Assembly (NCBI GenBank): GCA_052067355.1
Contig: JBQHQH010000012.1
Coordinates: 1-64,000, forward strand
Length of the DNA: 64,000 nt
Reading direction: 5' to 3'
From: CABMKH01 sp040797625
GTDB lineage: Bacteria > Bacillota > Clostridia > Tissierellales > Tissierellaceae
The position numbers and the translations under genes were made by a program. Of this stretch, positions 26,485 through 35,890 are shown piece by piece (the first letter of the stretch is position 1; each line of letters begins with the position of its first letter). The notes under the pieces were generated by a model. It saw only the letters and a program-made list of their open reading frames with translations. It was not told the DNA's origin and did no database searches.

Positions 26485-27941
26485 TGGTTTTAAGAAATAA
26501 AAGACTTACCGATGATGAGTTTTTCAGAGAGAGAGAAGAAGTTCTTAACCAATGGCCAACAGGTAAAGAAGTAGATTTACAGGAAGCAGTAGATTATTTA
26601 AAAAAGGTGCCAGAGGAAAAGAACTTTGCAATAAAATTAGCAAAAGCAAAGAAAGCAAATGTTACATTAGCACAACCTAGAGCAGGAGTGGCATTGCTAG
26701 ACGAACATATAACATTGTTGAACTTCTTGGAGAAAGAAGGGGGAGCAGATTTCTTGCCTTCTACTATTGACTCTTATACTAGACAGAATAGATATGATGA
26801 GTGTCAAGTAGGGATTGACGAGTCAATAAAAGCAGGAAGGTCATTACTTAATGGATTCCCAGGAGTTAATCATGGAATCAAAGGCTGTAGAAAGGTATTT
26901 GAAAGTGTAAACTTACCAGTACAAGCTAGACATGGTACTCCAGACTCTAGATTATTGGCAGAGATAATTCATGCCTCAGGTTGGACTTCAAATGAAGGTG
27001 GAGGAATTAGCTATAATGTTCCATATGCAAAGGCGGTATCCATAGAAAAGAGCCTTAGAGATTGGCAATATTGTGATAGACTTGTAGGATTTTATGAAGA
27101 ACAAGGCATCCATATAAATAGGGAACCATTTGGACCTTTGACAGGAACTCTAGTACCACCATCTACATCTAATGCAGTAGGTGTAATAGAGGCACTACTT
27201 GCTGCAGAGCAAGGGGTAAAGAACATAACTGTGGGATATGGACAATGCGGTAATTTAATTCAAGACGTTGCAGCAGTAAGAGCATTAGAGGAACAGACAG
27301 AAGAATATCTAAAGAAATATGGCTACAATGATTGTATAGTGACTACAGTATTCCATCAATGGATGGGTGGATTCCCTGAAGACGAAGCAAAGGCATTTGG
27401 AGTTATATCATTAGGTTCAACTGCAGCCGCTTTAGCAGGAGCTACTAAGGTAATTGTAAAGACTCCACATGAAGCTATAGGTATTCCTACTAAAGAAGCA
27501 AATGCACAGGGAATTAAGGCTACAAAGATGACATTAAACTTATTAGCTGGTCAAAGAATGGTAATGAGTAAAGAATTAGAAGCGGAAATTAAAATTATAA
27601 AAGCAGAGACGAAATGTATGCTTGACAAGGTATTTGAATTAGGTGGGGGAGATCTAGCTATAGGAACCGTAAAGGGCTTTGAACAAGGTGTAATCGATAT
27701 TCCATTTGGACCATCTAAATATAATCTTGGAAAGATGATGCCAGCTAGGGATAACAACGGTGCAGTTAGATATTTAATGACAGGTAATATACCGTTTTCA
27801 AAGGAATTAGTTGACTTTAATAGAGAGAGATTAGAAGAAAGAGGCAGGTTTGAAAACAGAGAAGTTGGATTCCAAATGACAGTTGATGATATATTTGCTG
27901 TTGGGAAAGGAAAATTAATAGGAAGACCGGAGGGAAAATAA
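26484..27941 (+). CDS. glmE: Methylaspartate mutase, epsilon (E) subunit
   Basis: Catalytic TIM-barrel subunit of glutamate mutase. It binds glutamate and holds the adenosyl radical chemistry with GlmS. 485 residues, matching the family. Recognisable segments: TLAQPRAGVALLDEH (about residues 55-70), RQNRYDECQVGI, VNHGIKGCRKVFES, QARHGTPDSRLLAE with the substrate-binding arginine, and the C-terminal GRFENREVGFQMTVDDI. It overlaps glmL by 1 base. The next gene begins 2 nt after its stop. Confidence 0.95.
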   Translation: MVLRNKRLTDDEFFREREEVLNQWPTGKEVDLQEAVDYLKKVPEEKNFAIKLAKAKKANVTLAQPRAGVALLDEHITLLNFLEKEGGADFLPSTIDSYTRQNRYDECQVGIDESIKAGRSLLNGFPGVNHGIKGCRKVFESVNLPVQARHGTPDSRLLAEIIHASGWTSNEGGGISYNVPYAKAVSIEKSLRDWQYCDRLVGFYEEQGIHINREPFGPLTGTLVPPSTSNAVGVIEALLAAEQGVKNITVGYGQCGNLIQDVAAVRALEEQTEEYLKKYGYNDCIVTTVFHQWMGGFPEDEAKAFGVISLGSTAAALAGATKVIVKTPHEAIGIPTKEANAQGIKATKMTLNLLAGQRMVMSKELEAEIKIIKAETKCMLDKVFELGGGDLAIGTVKGFEQGVIDIPFGPSKYNLGKMMPARDNNGAVRYLMTGNIPFSKELVDFNRERLEERGRFENREVGFQMTVDDIFAVGKGKLIGRPEGK

Positions 27942-27943
27942 AA

Positions 27944-29185
27944 ATGAAAATAGTAGATATTATTTGTGCAGAAGGAAAAACTGGTTTTTACTTTGATGAT
28001 CAAAAGGCAATAAAACAAGGTGCAAAGCATGATGGTATGTTTTATTTAGGCGAGCCAAAGACTGAAGGATTTTCAGCTGTAAGACAAGCAGGAGAAAGTA
28101 TTTCTGTAATGATAGTACTAGATGATGGTCAAGTAGCTCATGGAGATTGTGCAGCTGTTCAATATTCAGGAGCAGGTGGAAGGGATCCATTGTTCCTTGC
28201 TAAGGATTTTATTCCTATAATTGAAGGAGAAATTAAGGAAAGATTATTAGGTAAAGAAACTACAAACTTTAAAGAATTAGCTGAAGAAGTAGATCATATG
28301 GAAATAGACGGAAAAAGACTTCATACAGCTATAAGATATGGAGTTACTCAAGCCCTATTAGATGCTGCTGCAAAGGCTAGAAAAGTTACCATGGCAGAAG
28401 TTATAAAAGAAGAATACAATACTGGAGTTGAAATAAACAGAATACCTATATTTACCCAATCAGGTGATGATAGATATACAAATGCAGACAAGATGATAAT
28501 CAAAGAAGCAGATGTATTGCCTCATGGTCTATTCAATAATGTCGAAGAAAAATTAGGACTTAAAGGTGAAAAGTTAATTGAATATGTAGAATGGCTAAGA
28601 GATAGAATTCTTAAATTTAGAGTCAATGAAGACTATAATCCAGTATTCCATATAGATGTCTATGGAACTATAGGAGAACTTCTAAAAGATGATACTAAAG
28701 CTATGACTGAATATCTAGGTAAATTAGAGAAAGCTGCAAAACCATTTAAACTTAGAATAGAAGGACCTATGGATGTTGGAAGCAGAACTGCTCAAATGGA
28801 AGCTATGAGAGATCTAAGAGCTAGCCTAGAAGAGGCAGGGATAGGTGTAGAACTAGTTGCTGACGAATGGTGTAATACTTTAGAGGATGTTAAATATTTT
28901 GCAGAAAATAAAGCAGGACATATGATTCAAGTTAAGACACCGGATTTAGGTGGAATAAACAATTCTATAGAAGCTATAATGTTCTGTAATGAAATAGGAG
29001 TAGGTGCATATCTAGGCGGAACTTGTAATGAAACAAGTAGAAGTGCAGAGATATGTGCAAATATAGCTATGGCATGTGGAGCTACACAAGTATTAGCTAA
29101 ACCAGGTATGGGTGTTGATGAAGGAATTATGATTATAAATAATGAGATGAATAGAGTTCTTGCTTTAAGTAAGAAAAGAGCTTAG
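27944..29185 (+). CDS. mal: 3-Methylaspartate ammonia-lyase
   Basis: Eliminates ammonia from 3-methylaspartate to give mesaconate. 413 residues, enolase superfamily. Metal ligands of the barrel can be seen in VFHIDVYG (Asp), LRIEGPMD (Glu) and LVADEWCN (Asp). The catalytic lysine is in MIQVKTPDLGGI (about residue 330). GGTCNETSRSAE follows, as in the Clostridium tetanomorphum enzyme. It follows glmE by 2 nt, the classical order. Together GlmS, GlmE and Mal give the opening steps of the methylaspartate pathway. Confidence 0.95.
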   Translation: MKIVDIICAEGKTGFYFDDQKAIKQGAKHDGMFYLGEPKTEGFSAVRQAGESISVMIVLDDGQVAHGDCAAVQYSGAGGRDPLFLAKDFIPIIEGEIKERLLGKETTNFKELAEEVDHMEIDGKRLHTAIRYGVTQALLDAAAKARKVTMAEVIKEEYNTGVEINRIPIFTQSGDDRYTNADKMIIKEADVLPHGLFNNVEEKLGLKGEKLIEYVEWLRDRILKFRVNEDYNPVFHIDVYGTIGELLKDDTKAMTEYLGKLEKAAKPFKLRIEGPMDVGSRTAQMEAMRDLRASLEEAGIGVELVADEWCNTLEDVKYFAENKAGHMIQVKTPDLGGINNSIEAIMFCNEIGVGAYLGGTCNETSRSAEICANIAMACGATQVLAKPGMGVDEGIMIINNEMNRVLALSKKRA

Positions 29186-29212
29186 TCTAACAAAATAAAA
29201 GGTGGGTAAATA

Positions 29213-30055
29213 ATGAGAGAAATCGATGCAGGGTTGATAACTAAAGAAGTAAAGAGATTGGTTATGGAAGCTAATTATTTTTTACCTGAAGATGTCTTAA
29301 ATTCCCTAAAAGAATCACAGAAAAATGAAGACTGGGATCTTGCGTCTGCTACAATAGGAAAGATAATAGATAATGCTGAAATTGCAAGCATGGATCATGC
29401 TCCAATGTGTCAAGACACTGGAATGGTAGTAGTATTTGTAAAGATGGGTCAAGATGTAAATATAACAAATGGATATATTGAAGATGCTATCAATGAAGGT
29501 ATTAGGGAAGGATATGAAGAAGGATATCTTAGAAAATCAGTAGTAGGAGATCCATTGAATAGAGTAAATACAAAAGACAATACACCTGGAGTAATTCACT
29601 ATGAGATTGTTCCTGGAGACCAACTTTCTATAATGGTAGCTCCTAAGGGCTTTGGATCTGAAAATATGTCTAGAATAAAGATGCTTAAACCAGCTGAAGG
29701 ATTACAGGGAGTAAAAGATTTTATACTAGAGTCTGTAGAATTAGCTGGACCAAATCCTTGTCCACCTATAGTGGTAGGAGTTGGAATTGGTGGGACATTT
29801 GAAAAGGCAGCTTATCTAGCTAAGAAATCGCTGATGAGACCATTTGATAAGTATTCAGATAATCCCTTCTATGCAGAGCTTGAAAAAGAAATGCTTGTAG
29901 AAGTCAACAATCTAGGAATAGGGCCTCAAGGCTTTGGTGGAAAGACTACTGCATTAAAGGTAAGTATTGAATATTATCCTACACATATTGCTGGTTTACC
30001 TGTTGCAGTAAATATAAACTGTCATGCAACTAGACATAAAGAAGTTATTCTTTAG
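29213..30055 (+). CDS. Fumarase-type hydratase alpha subunit, probably mesaconase
   Basis: Alpha subunit of a two-part class I ([4Fe-4S]) fumarate hydratase, 280 residues. The three cluster cysteines are in HAPMCQDTG (about residue 65), GPNPCPPIV (about 185) and INCHATRH near the end. By position between mal and the cit genes, the natural reaction should be hydration of mesaconate to (S)-citramalate rather than only fumarate/malate. Class I fumarases are known to accept mesaconate. SD aggtggg precedes the ATG, and the beta subunit starts 10 nt after the stop. Fumarase as main function cannot be excluded by sequence. Confidence 0.88.
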   Translation: MREIDAGLITKEVKRLVMEANYFLPEDVLNSLKESQKNEDWDLASATIGKIIDNAEIASMDHAPMCQDTGMVVVFVKMGQDVNITNGYIEDAINEGIREGYEEGYLRKSVVGDPLNRVNTKDNTPGVIHYEIVPGDQLSIMVAPKGFGSENMSRIKMLKPAEGLQGVKDFILESVELAGPNPCPPIVVGVGIGGTFEKAAYLAKKSLMRPFDKYSDNPFYAELEKEMLVEVNNLGIGPQGFGGKTTALKVSIEYYPTHIAGLPVAVNINCHATRHKEVIL

Positions 30056-30065
30056 GAGGGTAAAT

Positions 30066-30629
30066 ATGAAGAAAACATTGACTACACCTTTAACTACAGA
30101 AGACCTAAAAGATTTAAAAGCTGGCGATGATGTATATATTACTGGATATATATATACTGCAAGAGATGCAGCACATGCAAGACTTGTAGATTTGCTTGAT
30201 GAAGGTAAAGAATTGCCTTTTGATATAGAAGGAGCAGTAATATATTATGTAGGACCAACACCTGCTAAACCAGGCGAGCCAATAGGCTCAGCTGGTCCTA
30301 CTACAAGCTATAGGATGGATTCATATGCTCCAAGGCTAATGGATGTAGGATTAAAAGGCATGATCGGAAAAGGTAAGAGAGGTCAAGAAGTTAAAGATAA
30401 GATAGTAGAAAAAGGCGCTGTATATTTTGCAGCGATTGGTGGTGCTGCTGCTCTAATTAAAAAATGTATCAAATCTTCAGAAGTTATAGCTTATGAGGAT
30501 TTAGGAGCAGAGGCTATTAGAAAGATCTATGTGGAAGATTTCCCAGTGACAGTTATAAATGATACACAGGGAAATGACTTATATAAGTTGGGAAGGAAGG
30601 AATATTTGGCATGGGCGGAGGAAAAGTAG
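30066..30629 (+). CDS. Fumarase-type hydratase beta subunit, probably mesaconase
   Basis: C-terminal-type subunit of the class I hydratase, 187 residues from ATG 30066 (SD ggaggg, 7 nt upstream; the frame is open further back into the alpha gene but has no site). Typical segments: ITGYIYTARDAAHARL (about residues 27-42), GPTTSYRMDSYAP, which contributes substrate-binding residues, and LKGMIGKGKRG. It pairs with the alpha subunit just upstream. Its end overlaps citD by 19 bases. Confidence 0.9.
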   Translation: MKKTLTTPLTTEDLKDLKAGDDVYITGYIYTARDAAHARLVDLLDEGKELPFDIEGAVIYYVGPTPAKPGEPIGSAGPTTSYRMDSYAPRLMDVGLKGMIGKGKRGQEVKDKIVEKGAVYFAAIGGAAALIKKCIKSSEVIAYEDLGAEAIRKIYVEDFPVTVINDTQGNDLYKLGRKEYLAWAEEK

Positions 30630-30904
30630 AAATAGTAAAGATGGCTACAGCCGGAACTGTTGAATCCAACGACATACTTATTATGATTTCCAAAGGCGAA
30701 GGAGATATAGATATAGAGCTTGAAAGTGTTGTTGAGCAACAATATGGTGATGATATAAAGAAAGTGATACATGATACCCTTGTAGAAGAAGGGGTAGAGA
30801 GTGCAAAAGTAATTGCAAAGGATAAGGGAGCATTGGATTTTACAATTAAAGCTAGAGTAAAGGCCTGTGTAGGCAGAGGAAGTGGTGATGCAAATGAACT
30901 ATAG
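30611..30904 (+). CDS. citD: Citrate/citramalate lyase acyl carrier protein (gamma subunit)
   Basis: A 97-residue acyl carrier subunit. It should carry the phosphoribosyl-dephospho-CoA group on the serine in AGTVESNDILI (about residue 18). The C-terminal part contains ALDFTIKARVKAC, as in CitD. It starts inside the hydratase beta gene (ATG 30611, SD aaggaa) and overlaps citE at its end, so the lyase subunits are tightly coupled. In this pathway it should carry acetyl and citramalyl groups rather than citryl. No citX or citG for the prosthetic group is in the window. Confidence 0.9.
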   Translation: MGGGKVEIVKMATAGTVESNDILIMISKGEGDIDIELESVVEQQYGDDIKKVIHDTLVEEGVESAKVIAKDKGALDFTIKARVKACVGRGSGDANEL

Positions 30905-31754
30905 GACATTGCTATTCATTCCAGGAAATAACCCTGGTATGCTTTTAAATTCAGATATATTAGGTGCCGATGGGTTGATTATAGATTTAGAAGATGCTGT
31001 AGCTTTAACAGAGAAAGATGCAGCTAGGATTTTAGTTAGAGAATATCTGACTACATTTGATACTAAGACGGATATATTTATTAGAATAAATCCATTGGAT
31101 AGTCCTTATTTCTATGAAGATTTAGATGCTATTAAAGATCTTAAGATTAAGGGAATAGTACTTCCTAAAGCTGGAATAGAGCCAATGGAAAAGTTAGATG
31201 CATATCTAGAAGAGAACAAACTGGACTTTGATATTATTGCATTGGTAGAGACTGCATTGGGATTGGAATTGGCATTGGATATTGTGCAGAGATCTGATCA
31301 TGTAATAGGTATATTCTTAGGTGCGGAGGATTTGACATTAGACCTAGGTGCTAAGAGGACAAAAGAATCCAATGAAATTGCCTATGCTAGATCTAGAATC
31401 ATAGCTGCTTCCAAGGCAAGGGGAATACAGGCTATCGACACACCTTTTACAGATACAGATGATATGGAAGGTTTGAGAATAGATACGTTAAATGCCAAAG
31501 ATCTGGGAATGACTGGTAAAGCTGTAATAAGCCCAAGGCATGTAGAGGATATAAATATTGCATTTTCACCTTCAGAAGGAGAGATTACTTATGCAATTAG
31601 AGTAATGGAAGGTGTAAAGGTTGCAAATGAAAAGGGATTAGGTGCTTTCTCCATAGAAGGTAAGATGATAGATAAGCCAATTATCTTAAGGGCACTTAAT
31701 ACATTGAAATTAAGCGGTAACTATAAGGAGGAATACGATGAATTACTTAAATAA
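30888..31754 (+). CDS. citE: Citrate/citramalate lyase beta subunit
   Basis: Cleaves the (3S)-citramalyl-ACP (or citryl-ACP) thioester to pyruvate (or oxaloacetate) and acetyl-ACP. About 288 residues, TIM barrel of the HpcH/CitE family. It begins RTLLFIPGNNPGMLL. The metal and substrate motifs are DGLIIDLEDAV (about residue 30), ALVETALGLE and GAEDLTLDLG. Possible starts at 30882, 30888 and 30894 differ by two residues each; I use ATG 30888, 7 nt after agga. It overlaps citD by 17 bases and citF by 17. Confidence 0.9.
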   Translation: MQMNYRTLLFIPGNNPGMLLNSDILGADGLIIDLEDAVALTEKDAARILVREYLTTFDTKTDIFIRINPLDSPYFYEDLDAIKDLKIKGIVLPKAGIEPMEKLDAYLEENKLDFDIIALVETALGLELALDIVQRSDHVIGIFLGAEDLTLDLGAKRTKESNEIAYARSRIIAASKARGIQAIDTPFTDTDDMEGLRIDTLNAKDLGMTGKAVISPRHVEDINIAFSPSEGEITYAIRVMEGVKVANEKGLGAFSIEGKMIDKPIILRALNTLKLSGNYKEEYDELLK

Positions 31755-33222
31755 TACAGACTTAAAAACTGTAAAAATTCTAGACAAATCAGACTATCCT
31801 TCTAAGAGTACGGCTAGAGAAAAGGTAACAGAAGATTTAAAGGCATTGATAAAAGAGCTAGATTTAAAAGATAATGCAGTGATATCATTTCATCACCACT
31901 TGAGAAATGGAGATAAGGTTTTAAATTTAGTCATGAAGGAAATTCAAAGAGCTGGCATTAAAGGAGTGACAGTGGTTTCAAGTTCTCTATTTCCAGTTCA
32001 TGAAGAGATGGTACCTTTAATTCAAGATGGAACTATAGAAAATATAGTTACTTCATATATAACTGGAGGTCTAGCTAAGGCCATTAGTCATGGAGATTTA
32101 AAGGGACATATTATAATGCAATCCCATGGAGGAAGGGCAAGGAGTATAATCAATGAAGATATAGTAATAGATGCAGCCTTTATAGCATCTCCAAGTTCAG
32201 ATAAGATGGGGAATATATCAGGAGTAAATGGAAAGAACTACTGTGGGTCTATGGGATATGCCATAGCTGATGGTATTAAAGCTAAGAAAGTCATAGCTGT
32301 TACAGATTCATTGATGGAATATCCTAATTATCCAGCAGATATAACAGAAGACTATGTAGACCATGTACTTGTGGTGGAATCGATTGGACTTAAAGAAGGT
32401 ATAGTTTCTGGAACTACTAGGGTGACAAAGGACCCTGTAGGTCTAAAGATTGCCAAAGATACTCTTAAGGTCATGGAAGCTAGTGGACTTTTAAAAGATG
32501 GCGTCAGTTTCCAAAGTGGTGCTGGGGGGATTTCTTTAGCAGTTACTTCATATCTTAGGGACTATATGATTGAGAACAATATAAAGGGAAGTTTTGCTTC
32601 TGGTGGAATCACAGGATACCTTACAGATATGTTAGAGGAAGGCCTATTTGATTCTCTATTTGATGTTCAATGCTTTGATCTAAAAGCCATTGATTCATTG
32701 AAGAGAAATCAAAATCATATAAGAATGAGTGCTTCTCAATATGGAAACCCAGAAGTATCATCAGTAGTAGATAATCTAGATATAGTTATATTAGGTGCAA
32801 CTGAAATAGATTTAGATTTTAATGTAAATGTTTCAACAGGGTCAGATGGAGTTCTTATGGGAGGATCTGGCGGGCATCAAGATACTGCAGCAGGTAGTAA
32901 GGTATCTATAATAGTATCCAAATTATTTTCCTCTAGGATACCACTTATAAAGGATAGAGTAGATGTAATTACTACACCTGGAAGTACTGTAGATGTATTG
33001 GTAACTGAAAGAGGAATATGTGTAAATCCATTGAGAAAGGATTTAATTGAGCTATTTAAGAAGGCTAATTTAGATATAGTAGATATCAAAGAGCTTAAAG
33101 AATACTCAGAAAGCGTAATGGGAGTACCAAGAGAAATAGAAAAGACTGATAGAATTATAGGCTTATCAGAATATAGAGATGGCCAAATCCTAGACTATAT
33201 ATATGAAGTTAAAAGAAAATAG
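31738..33222 (+). CDS. citF: Citrate/citramalate lyase alpha subunit (acyl-ACP transferase)
   Basis: Transfers the ACP from acetyl to the incoming acid, forming citramalyl-ACP and free acetate. 494 residues, CoA-transferase fold. Recognisable parts: SFHHHLRNGDKVLN (about residue 50), QSHGGRARSI, NYCGSMGYAIADG, GSGGHQDTAAGSKVSI near residue 380 and VTERGICVNPLR near the end. SD aaggagg lies inside the end of citE. Last gene before a palindromic hairpin, with citC starting 90 nt later. Confidence 0.93.
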   Translation: MNYLNNTDLKTVKILDKSDYPSKSTAREKVTEDLKALIKELDLKDNAVISFHHHLRNGDKVLNLVMKEIQRAGIKGVTVVSSSLFPVHEEMVPLIQDGTIENIVTSYITGGLAKAISHGDLKGHIIMQSHGGRARSIINEDIVIDAAFIASPSSDKMGNISGVNGKNYCGSMGYAIADGIKAKKVIAVTDSLMEYPNYPADITEDYVDHVLVVESIGLKEGIVSGTTRVTKDPVGLKIAKDTLKVMEASGLLKDGVSFQSGAGGISLAVTSYLRDYMIENNIKGSFASGGITGYLTDMLEEGLFDSLFDVQCFDLKAIDSLKRNQNHIRMSASQYGNPEVSSVVDNLDIVILGATEIDLDFNVNVSTGSDGVLMGGSGGHQDTAAGSKVSIIVSKLFSSRIPLIKDRVDVITTPGSTVDVLVTERGICVNPLRKDLIELFKKANLDIVDIKELKEYSESVMGVPREIEKTDRIIGLSEYRDGQILDYIYEVKRK

Positions 33223-33232
33223 ATAGTTAATT

Positions 33233-33256
33233 AAAGAGTTGCATATGCAACTCTTT
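33233..33256 (+). terminator. Palindromic hairpin after citF
   Basis: Perfect 24-bp palindrome, aaagagttgcat and its complement. The T-tract after it is weak (atctctata), so it may only attenuate transcription before citC. Confidence 0.55.
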
Positions 33257-33311
33257 ATCTCTATATGGTATAATTAAATGGGAATGACTATATTTGCAAA
33301 TGAGGGATACT

Positions 33312-34322
33312 ATGTTTTTTAGCGACGAACTTAATACAAATAATGAAAAAGAAGTTTTGGAAATTAAAGAGTTCTTAGACAACTATGGCGTAGATTATGA
33401 TTGTCCAGATAAGACATTTGTAATCAGAGATAGTGGAAAGATAATAGCTACAGGCTCTGCGTCAGGTAATATATTGAAATATTTCTTTTCTAAAGAGGAA
33501 TACAAAGGGCAAGGTGCCATGGGAATTATCTATAATTCGTTGTTAAGCCATCTTTTGGAAGAAGGATATGACTCATTTTTTGTATTTACTAGTCCTAATA
33601 ATAGAGCTATATTTCAATCATTAGGTTTAAAGGAAGTCTATTCAACAGAAAGGGTTTCTCTATTTGAGGGAGGATTTTACAATTATAATAGCTGGATACA
33701 TAAGATTAAATCTAATTTAAAACCTAAAATTGGGCGTAGAGGAGCTATTATAATGAACTGCAACCCAATGACCCTAGGACATAAATATCTAATTCGCAGG
33801 GCTGTTGAGGAAGTAGATGAGCTATTGATATTTGTCGTAGAAGAGGATAAATCTGTATTTCCATTTAAGGATAGGTTTTCTATTTTACAAGAGGAATTAA
33901 AGGATATAGAAAAGATAGACTTAATAAAGGGAGGACCATATATAATATCTCAAGGTACATTTCCAACTTATTTTATAAAAAAGAAAGATGAGATGTTGGA
34001 AATCTATACAGAATTGGATGGCAGTATATTTGCAGATAAGATAGCTAAAGATCTAGGTATAGACATCAGGTTTTTAGGATCAGAGCCTAAGGATATGGTT
34101 ACATTAGCTTATAATAAATCCTTAAAGGAGATATTGGAAAAGAGAGATATAGAAGTAAAGATAATACCCAGAATGTCTCTTAAAGATGAGATAGTTAGTG
34201 CATCATATGTAAGACAATTGTTGAAGGAAGGCAAGATGAAAGAGGCATTTAACTTCTTGCCAAATAGTACAATAGAATATTTGAAGTCTGATAGAGGACA
34301 GAAGATAATTTCAAGATTATAG
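33312..34322 (+). CDS. citC: Citrate/citramalate lyase ligase (acetylating)
   Basis: Acetylates the prosthetic thiol of CitD with ATP and acetate, turning the lyase on. About 336 residues. The N-terminal GNAT-like domain includes GQGAMGIIYNSLLSHL (about 60-75). The nucleotidyltransferase domain starts with RGAIIMNCNPMTLGHKYL (about 145-162), with the T/HxGH-type ATP motif. A late segment, SASYVRQLLKEG, is typical of CitC. The start ATG 33312 has aggg 5 nt upstream; the open frame begins 18 nt earlier at a TTG without a site. Its presence confirms that citDEF form a true acetyl-activated lyase. Confidence 0.9.
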   Translation: MFFSDELNTNNEKEVLEIKEFLDNYGVDYDCPDKTFVIRDSGKIIATGSASGNILKYFFSKEEYKGQGAMGIIYNSLLSHLLEEGYDSFFVFTSPNNRAIFQSLGLKEVYSTERVSLFEGGFYNYNSWIHKIKSNLKPKIGRRGAIIMNCNPMTLGHKYLIRRAVEEVDELLIFVVEEDKSVFPFKDRFSILQEELKDIEKIDLIKGGPYIISQGTFPTYFIKKKDEMLEIYTELDGSIFADKIAKDLGIDIRFLGSEPKDMVTLAYNKSLKEILEKRDIEVKIIPRMSLKDEIVSASYVRQLLKEGKMKEAFNFLPNSTIEYLKSDRGQKIISRL

Positions 34323-34325
34323 ATG

Positions 34326-34416
34326 ATACTATCCTACATAAAAGCACATTGGGCAATCGTTTTCGACTTAAGGTTGACATAGATGCCCCATAGGTGTACT
34401 ATGTAGGTGATGGTAT
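34326..34416. repeat. Imperfect nested inverted repeat around the aspA promoter
   Basis: Outer arms atactatcctacat (34326-34339) and atgtaggtgatggtat (34401-34416). Inner arms acattgggca (34346-34355) and tgccccatagg (34384-34394). The right half covers the aspA promoter. It could be a readthrough RNA hairpin or an operator. Confidence 0.55.
34374..34402 (+). promoter_or_regulatory. Promoter of aspA
   Basis: TTGACA at 34374-34379, a 17-nt spacer, TACTAT at 34397-34402. The start would be near 34409, about 45 nt before the aspA ATG. Confidence 0.65.
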
Positions 34417-34452
34417 ATATAATATCAAATACTCATATATAGGGGGATTGTT

Positions 34453-35874
34453 ATGGATATGAAGAAATTTAGAGTTGAAAGTGATTCTGTAGGTGAAAAA
34501 AATGTACCTATAGATGCATATTATGGTGTCAATAGTTTAAGAGCGGCTGAAAACTTTACTATTACAGGAAGAAGAATGCATAGAGACCAAATCATAAGTT
34601 TGGCACAGATTAAAAAAGCAGCAGCTATGGCCAACAATAAAGCTGGTCTATTAAGTGATGAAGTTAGAGATGCGATAATAGAAGCTTGTGATGAAATAAT
34701 AGATGGTAAATTACATGATCAATTTATCTGTGACCCTATTCAAGGTGGAGCAGGTACATCAGGCAATATGAATGCCAATGAAGTAATAGCTAATAGAGCA
34801 AATGAAATCCTAGGTGGAAAATTAGGTACTTATGATAAAGTACATCCAAATGATCATGTAAACATGGGACAATCTACAAATGATGTATTCCCAACATCTG
34901 GTAAACTAACAGCTTTAAAACTTGTACCAAGGGTAATAGACGAATTAAAAAAATTATATGATGTATTGTTGGAGAAATCCAAGGAATTTGATGATATTAT
35001 TAAAATGGGAAGAACACAAATGCAAGATGCTGTGCCTATTAGATTGGGACAAGAGTTTCATGCATATAGTTCAGCGGTGAAAAGAGATATTATTAGAATT
35101 GAAAAAGCTTTTGAGGAATTAAAGACCATAAATATGGGTGCTTCTGCTATAGGAACAGGAATAAATGTAGATACAGTGTACTTTGATGAGATTGTTCCAG
35201 CTATAAGCAGGGTTGTGGGAATTGAATTAAAACAAGCTGAAGATCTAGTAGATGGTACACAACATGTTGAGTGCTTTGTAGTTGCTTCTTCAGCGCTTAA
35301 GACGGCAGCAGTAAGTTTATCTAAGATGTCAAATGACCTAAGATTGATGTCTTCTGGACCAAGAACAGGTTTTGGAGAGATAAATCTACCACCAAGACAA
35401 AACGGTTCATCTATAATGCCAGGAAAGATAAATCCTGTAATTCCAGAAGTAATGAGCCAAGTTGCTTTCAACATCATAGGGAATGATATGACTATAACTA
35501 TGGCTGCTGAAGGTGGACAATTAGAGTTAAACGCATTTGAACCAGTAATCTTTTACAATCTATTTGAATCCATAGAGACATTAGCTCATGGAGTAGAGAC
35601 ATTTAGAGAAAATTGCGTAGTTGGAATAACTGCAAATAGAGAAAGATGTAAATCATTAGTAGATAATAGCGTAGGTATAATAACAGCTATAGTACCTCAT
35701 GTAGGATATAAGCCAGCAGCTAATATTGCAGGTAAGGCTATTGCAACGGGAAAATCGGTTAGAGAATTAGTTCTAAAAGAAGGACTTTTGACAGAAGAAG
35801 AATTAAATGAAATATTAGATGCTTTTGCTATGACTGAACCAGGAATCGCAGCAAAACACCTATTAGATGAGTAG
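34453..35874 (+). CDS. aspA: Aspartate ammonia-lyase (aspartase)
   Basis: Reversibly converts aspartate to fumarate and ammonia. 473 residues, aspartase/fumarase superfamily. It opens RVESDSVGEKNVPIDAYYG, as in aspartases. QSTNDVFPTS (about residue 140) and the signature GSSIMPGKINPVIPE (about 318-332), with the catalytic serine loop, are intact. Class II fumarase is the nearest alternative, but the N-terminus and the C-terminal LTEEELNEILD fit aspartase. It has SD aggggg and its own promoter, placed directly after the glutamate pathway, so it probably feeds amino-acid carbon into the same metabolism. Confidence 0.9.
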   Translation: MDMKKFRVESDSVGEKNVPIDAYYGVNSLRAAENFTITGRRMHRDQIISLAQIKKAAAMANNKAGLLSDEVRDAIIEACDEIIDGKLHDQFICDPIQGGAGTSGNMNANEVIANRANEILGGKLGTYDKVHPNDHVNMGQSTNDVFPTSGKLTALKLVPRVIDELKKLYDVLLEKSKEFDDIIKMGRTQMQDAVPIRLGQEFHAYSSAVKRDIIRIEKAFEELKTINMGASAIGTGINVDTVYFDEIVPAISRVVGIELKQAEDLVDGTQHVECFVVASSALKTAAVSLSKMSNDLRLMSSGPRTGFGEINLPPRQNGSSIMPGKINPVIPEVMSQVAFNIIGNDMTITMAAEGGQLELNAFEPVIFYNLFESIETLAHGVETFRENCVVGITANRERCKSLVDNSVGIITAIVPHVGYKPAANIAGKAIATGKSVRELVLKEGLLTEEELNEILDAFAMTEPGIAAKHLLDE

Positions 35875-35890
35875 TATGAGGATATGATAT

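Noticed and set aside
27551..28030. 159-codon minus-strand frame opposite glmE and mal
   Set aside because: Antisense shadow of two well-supported genes, with no ribosome site.
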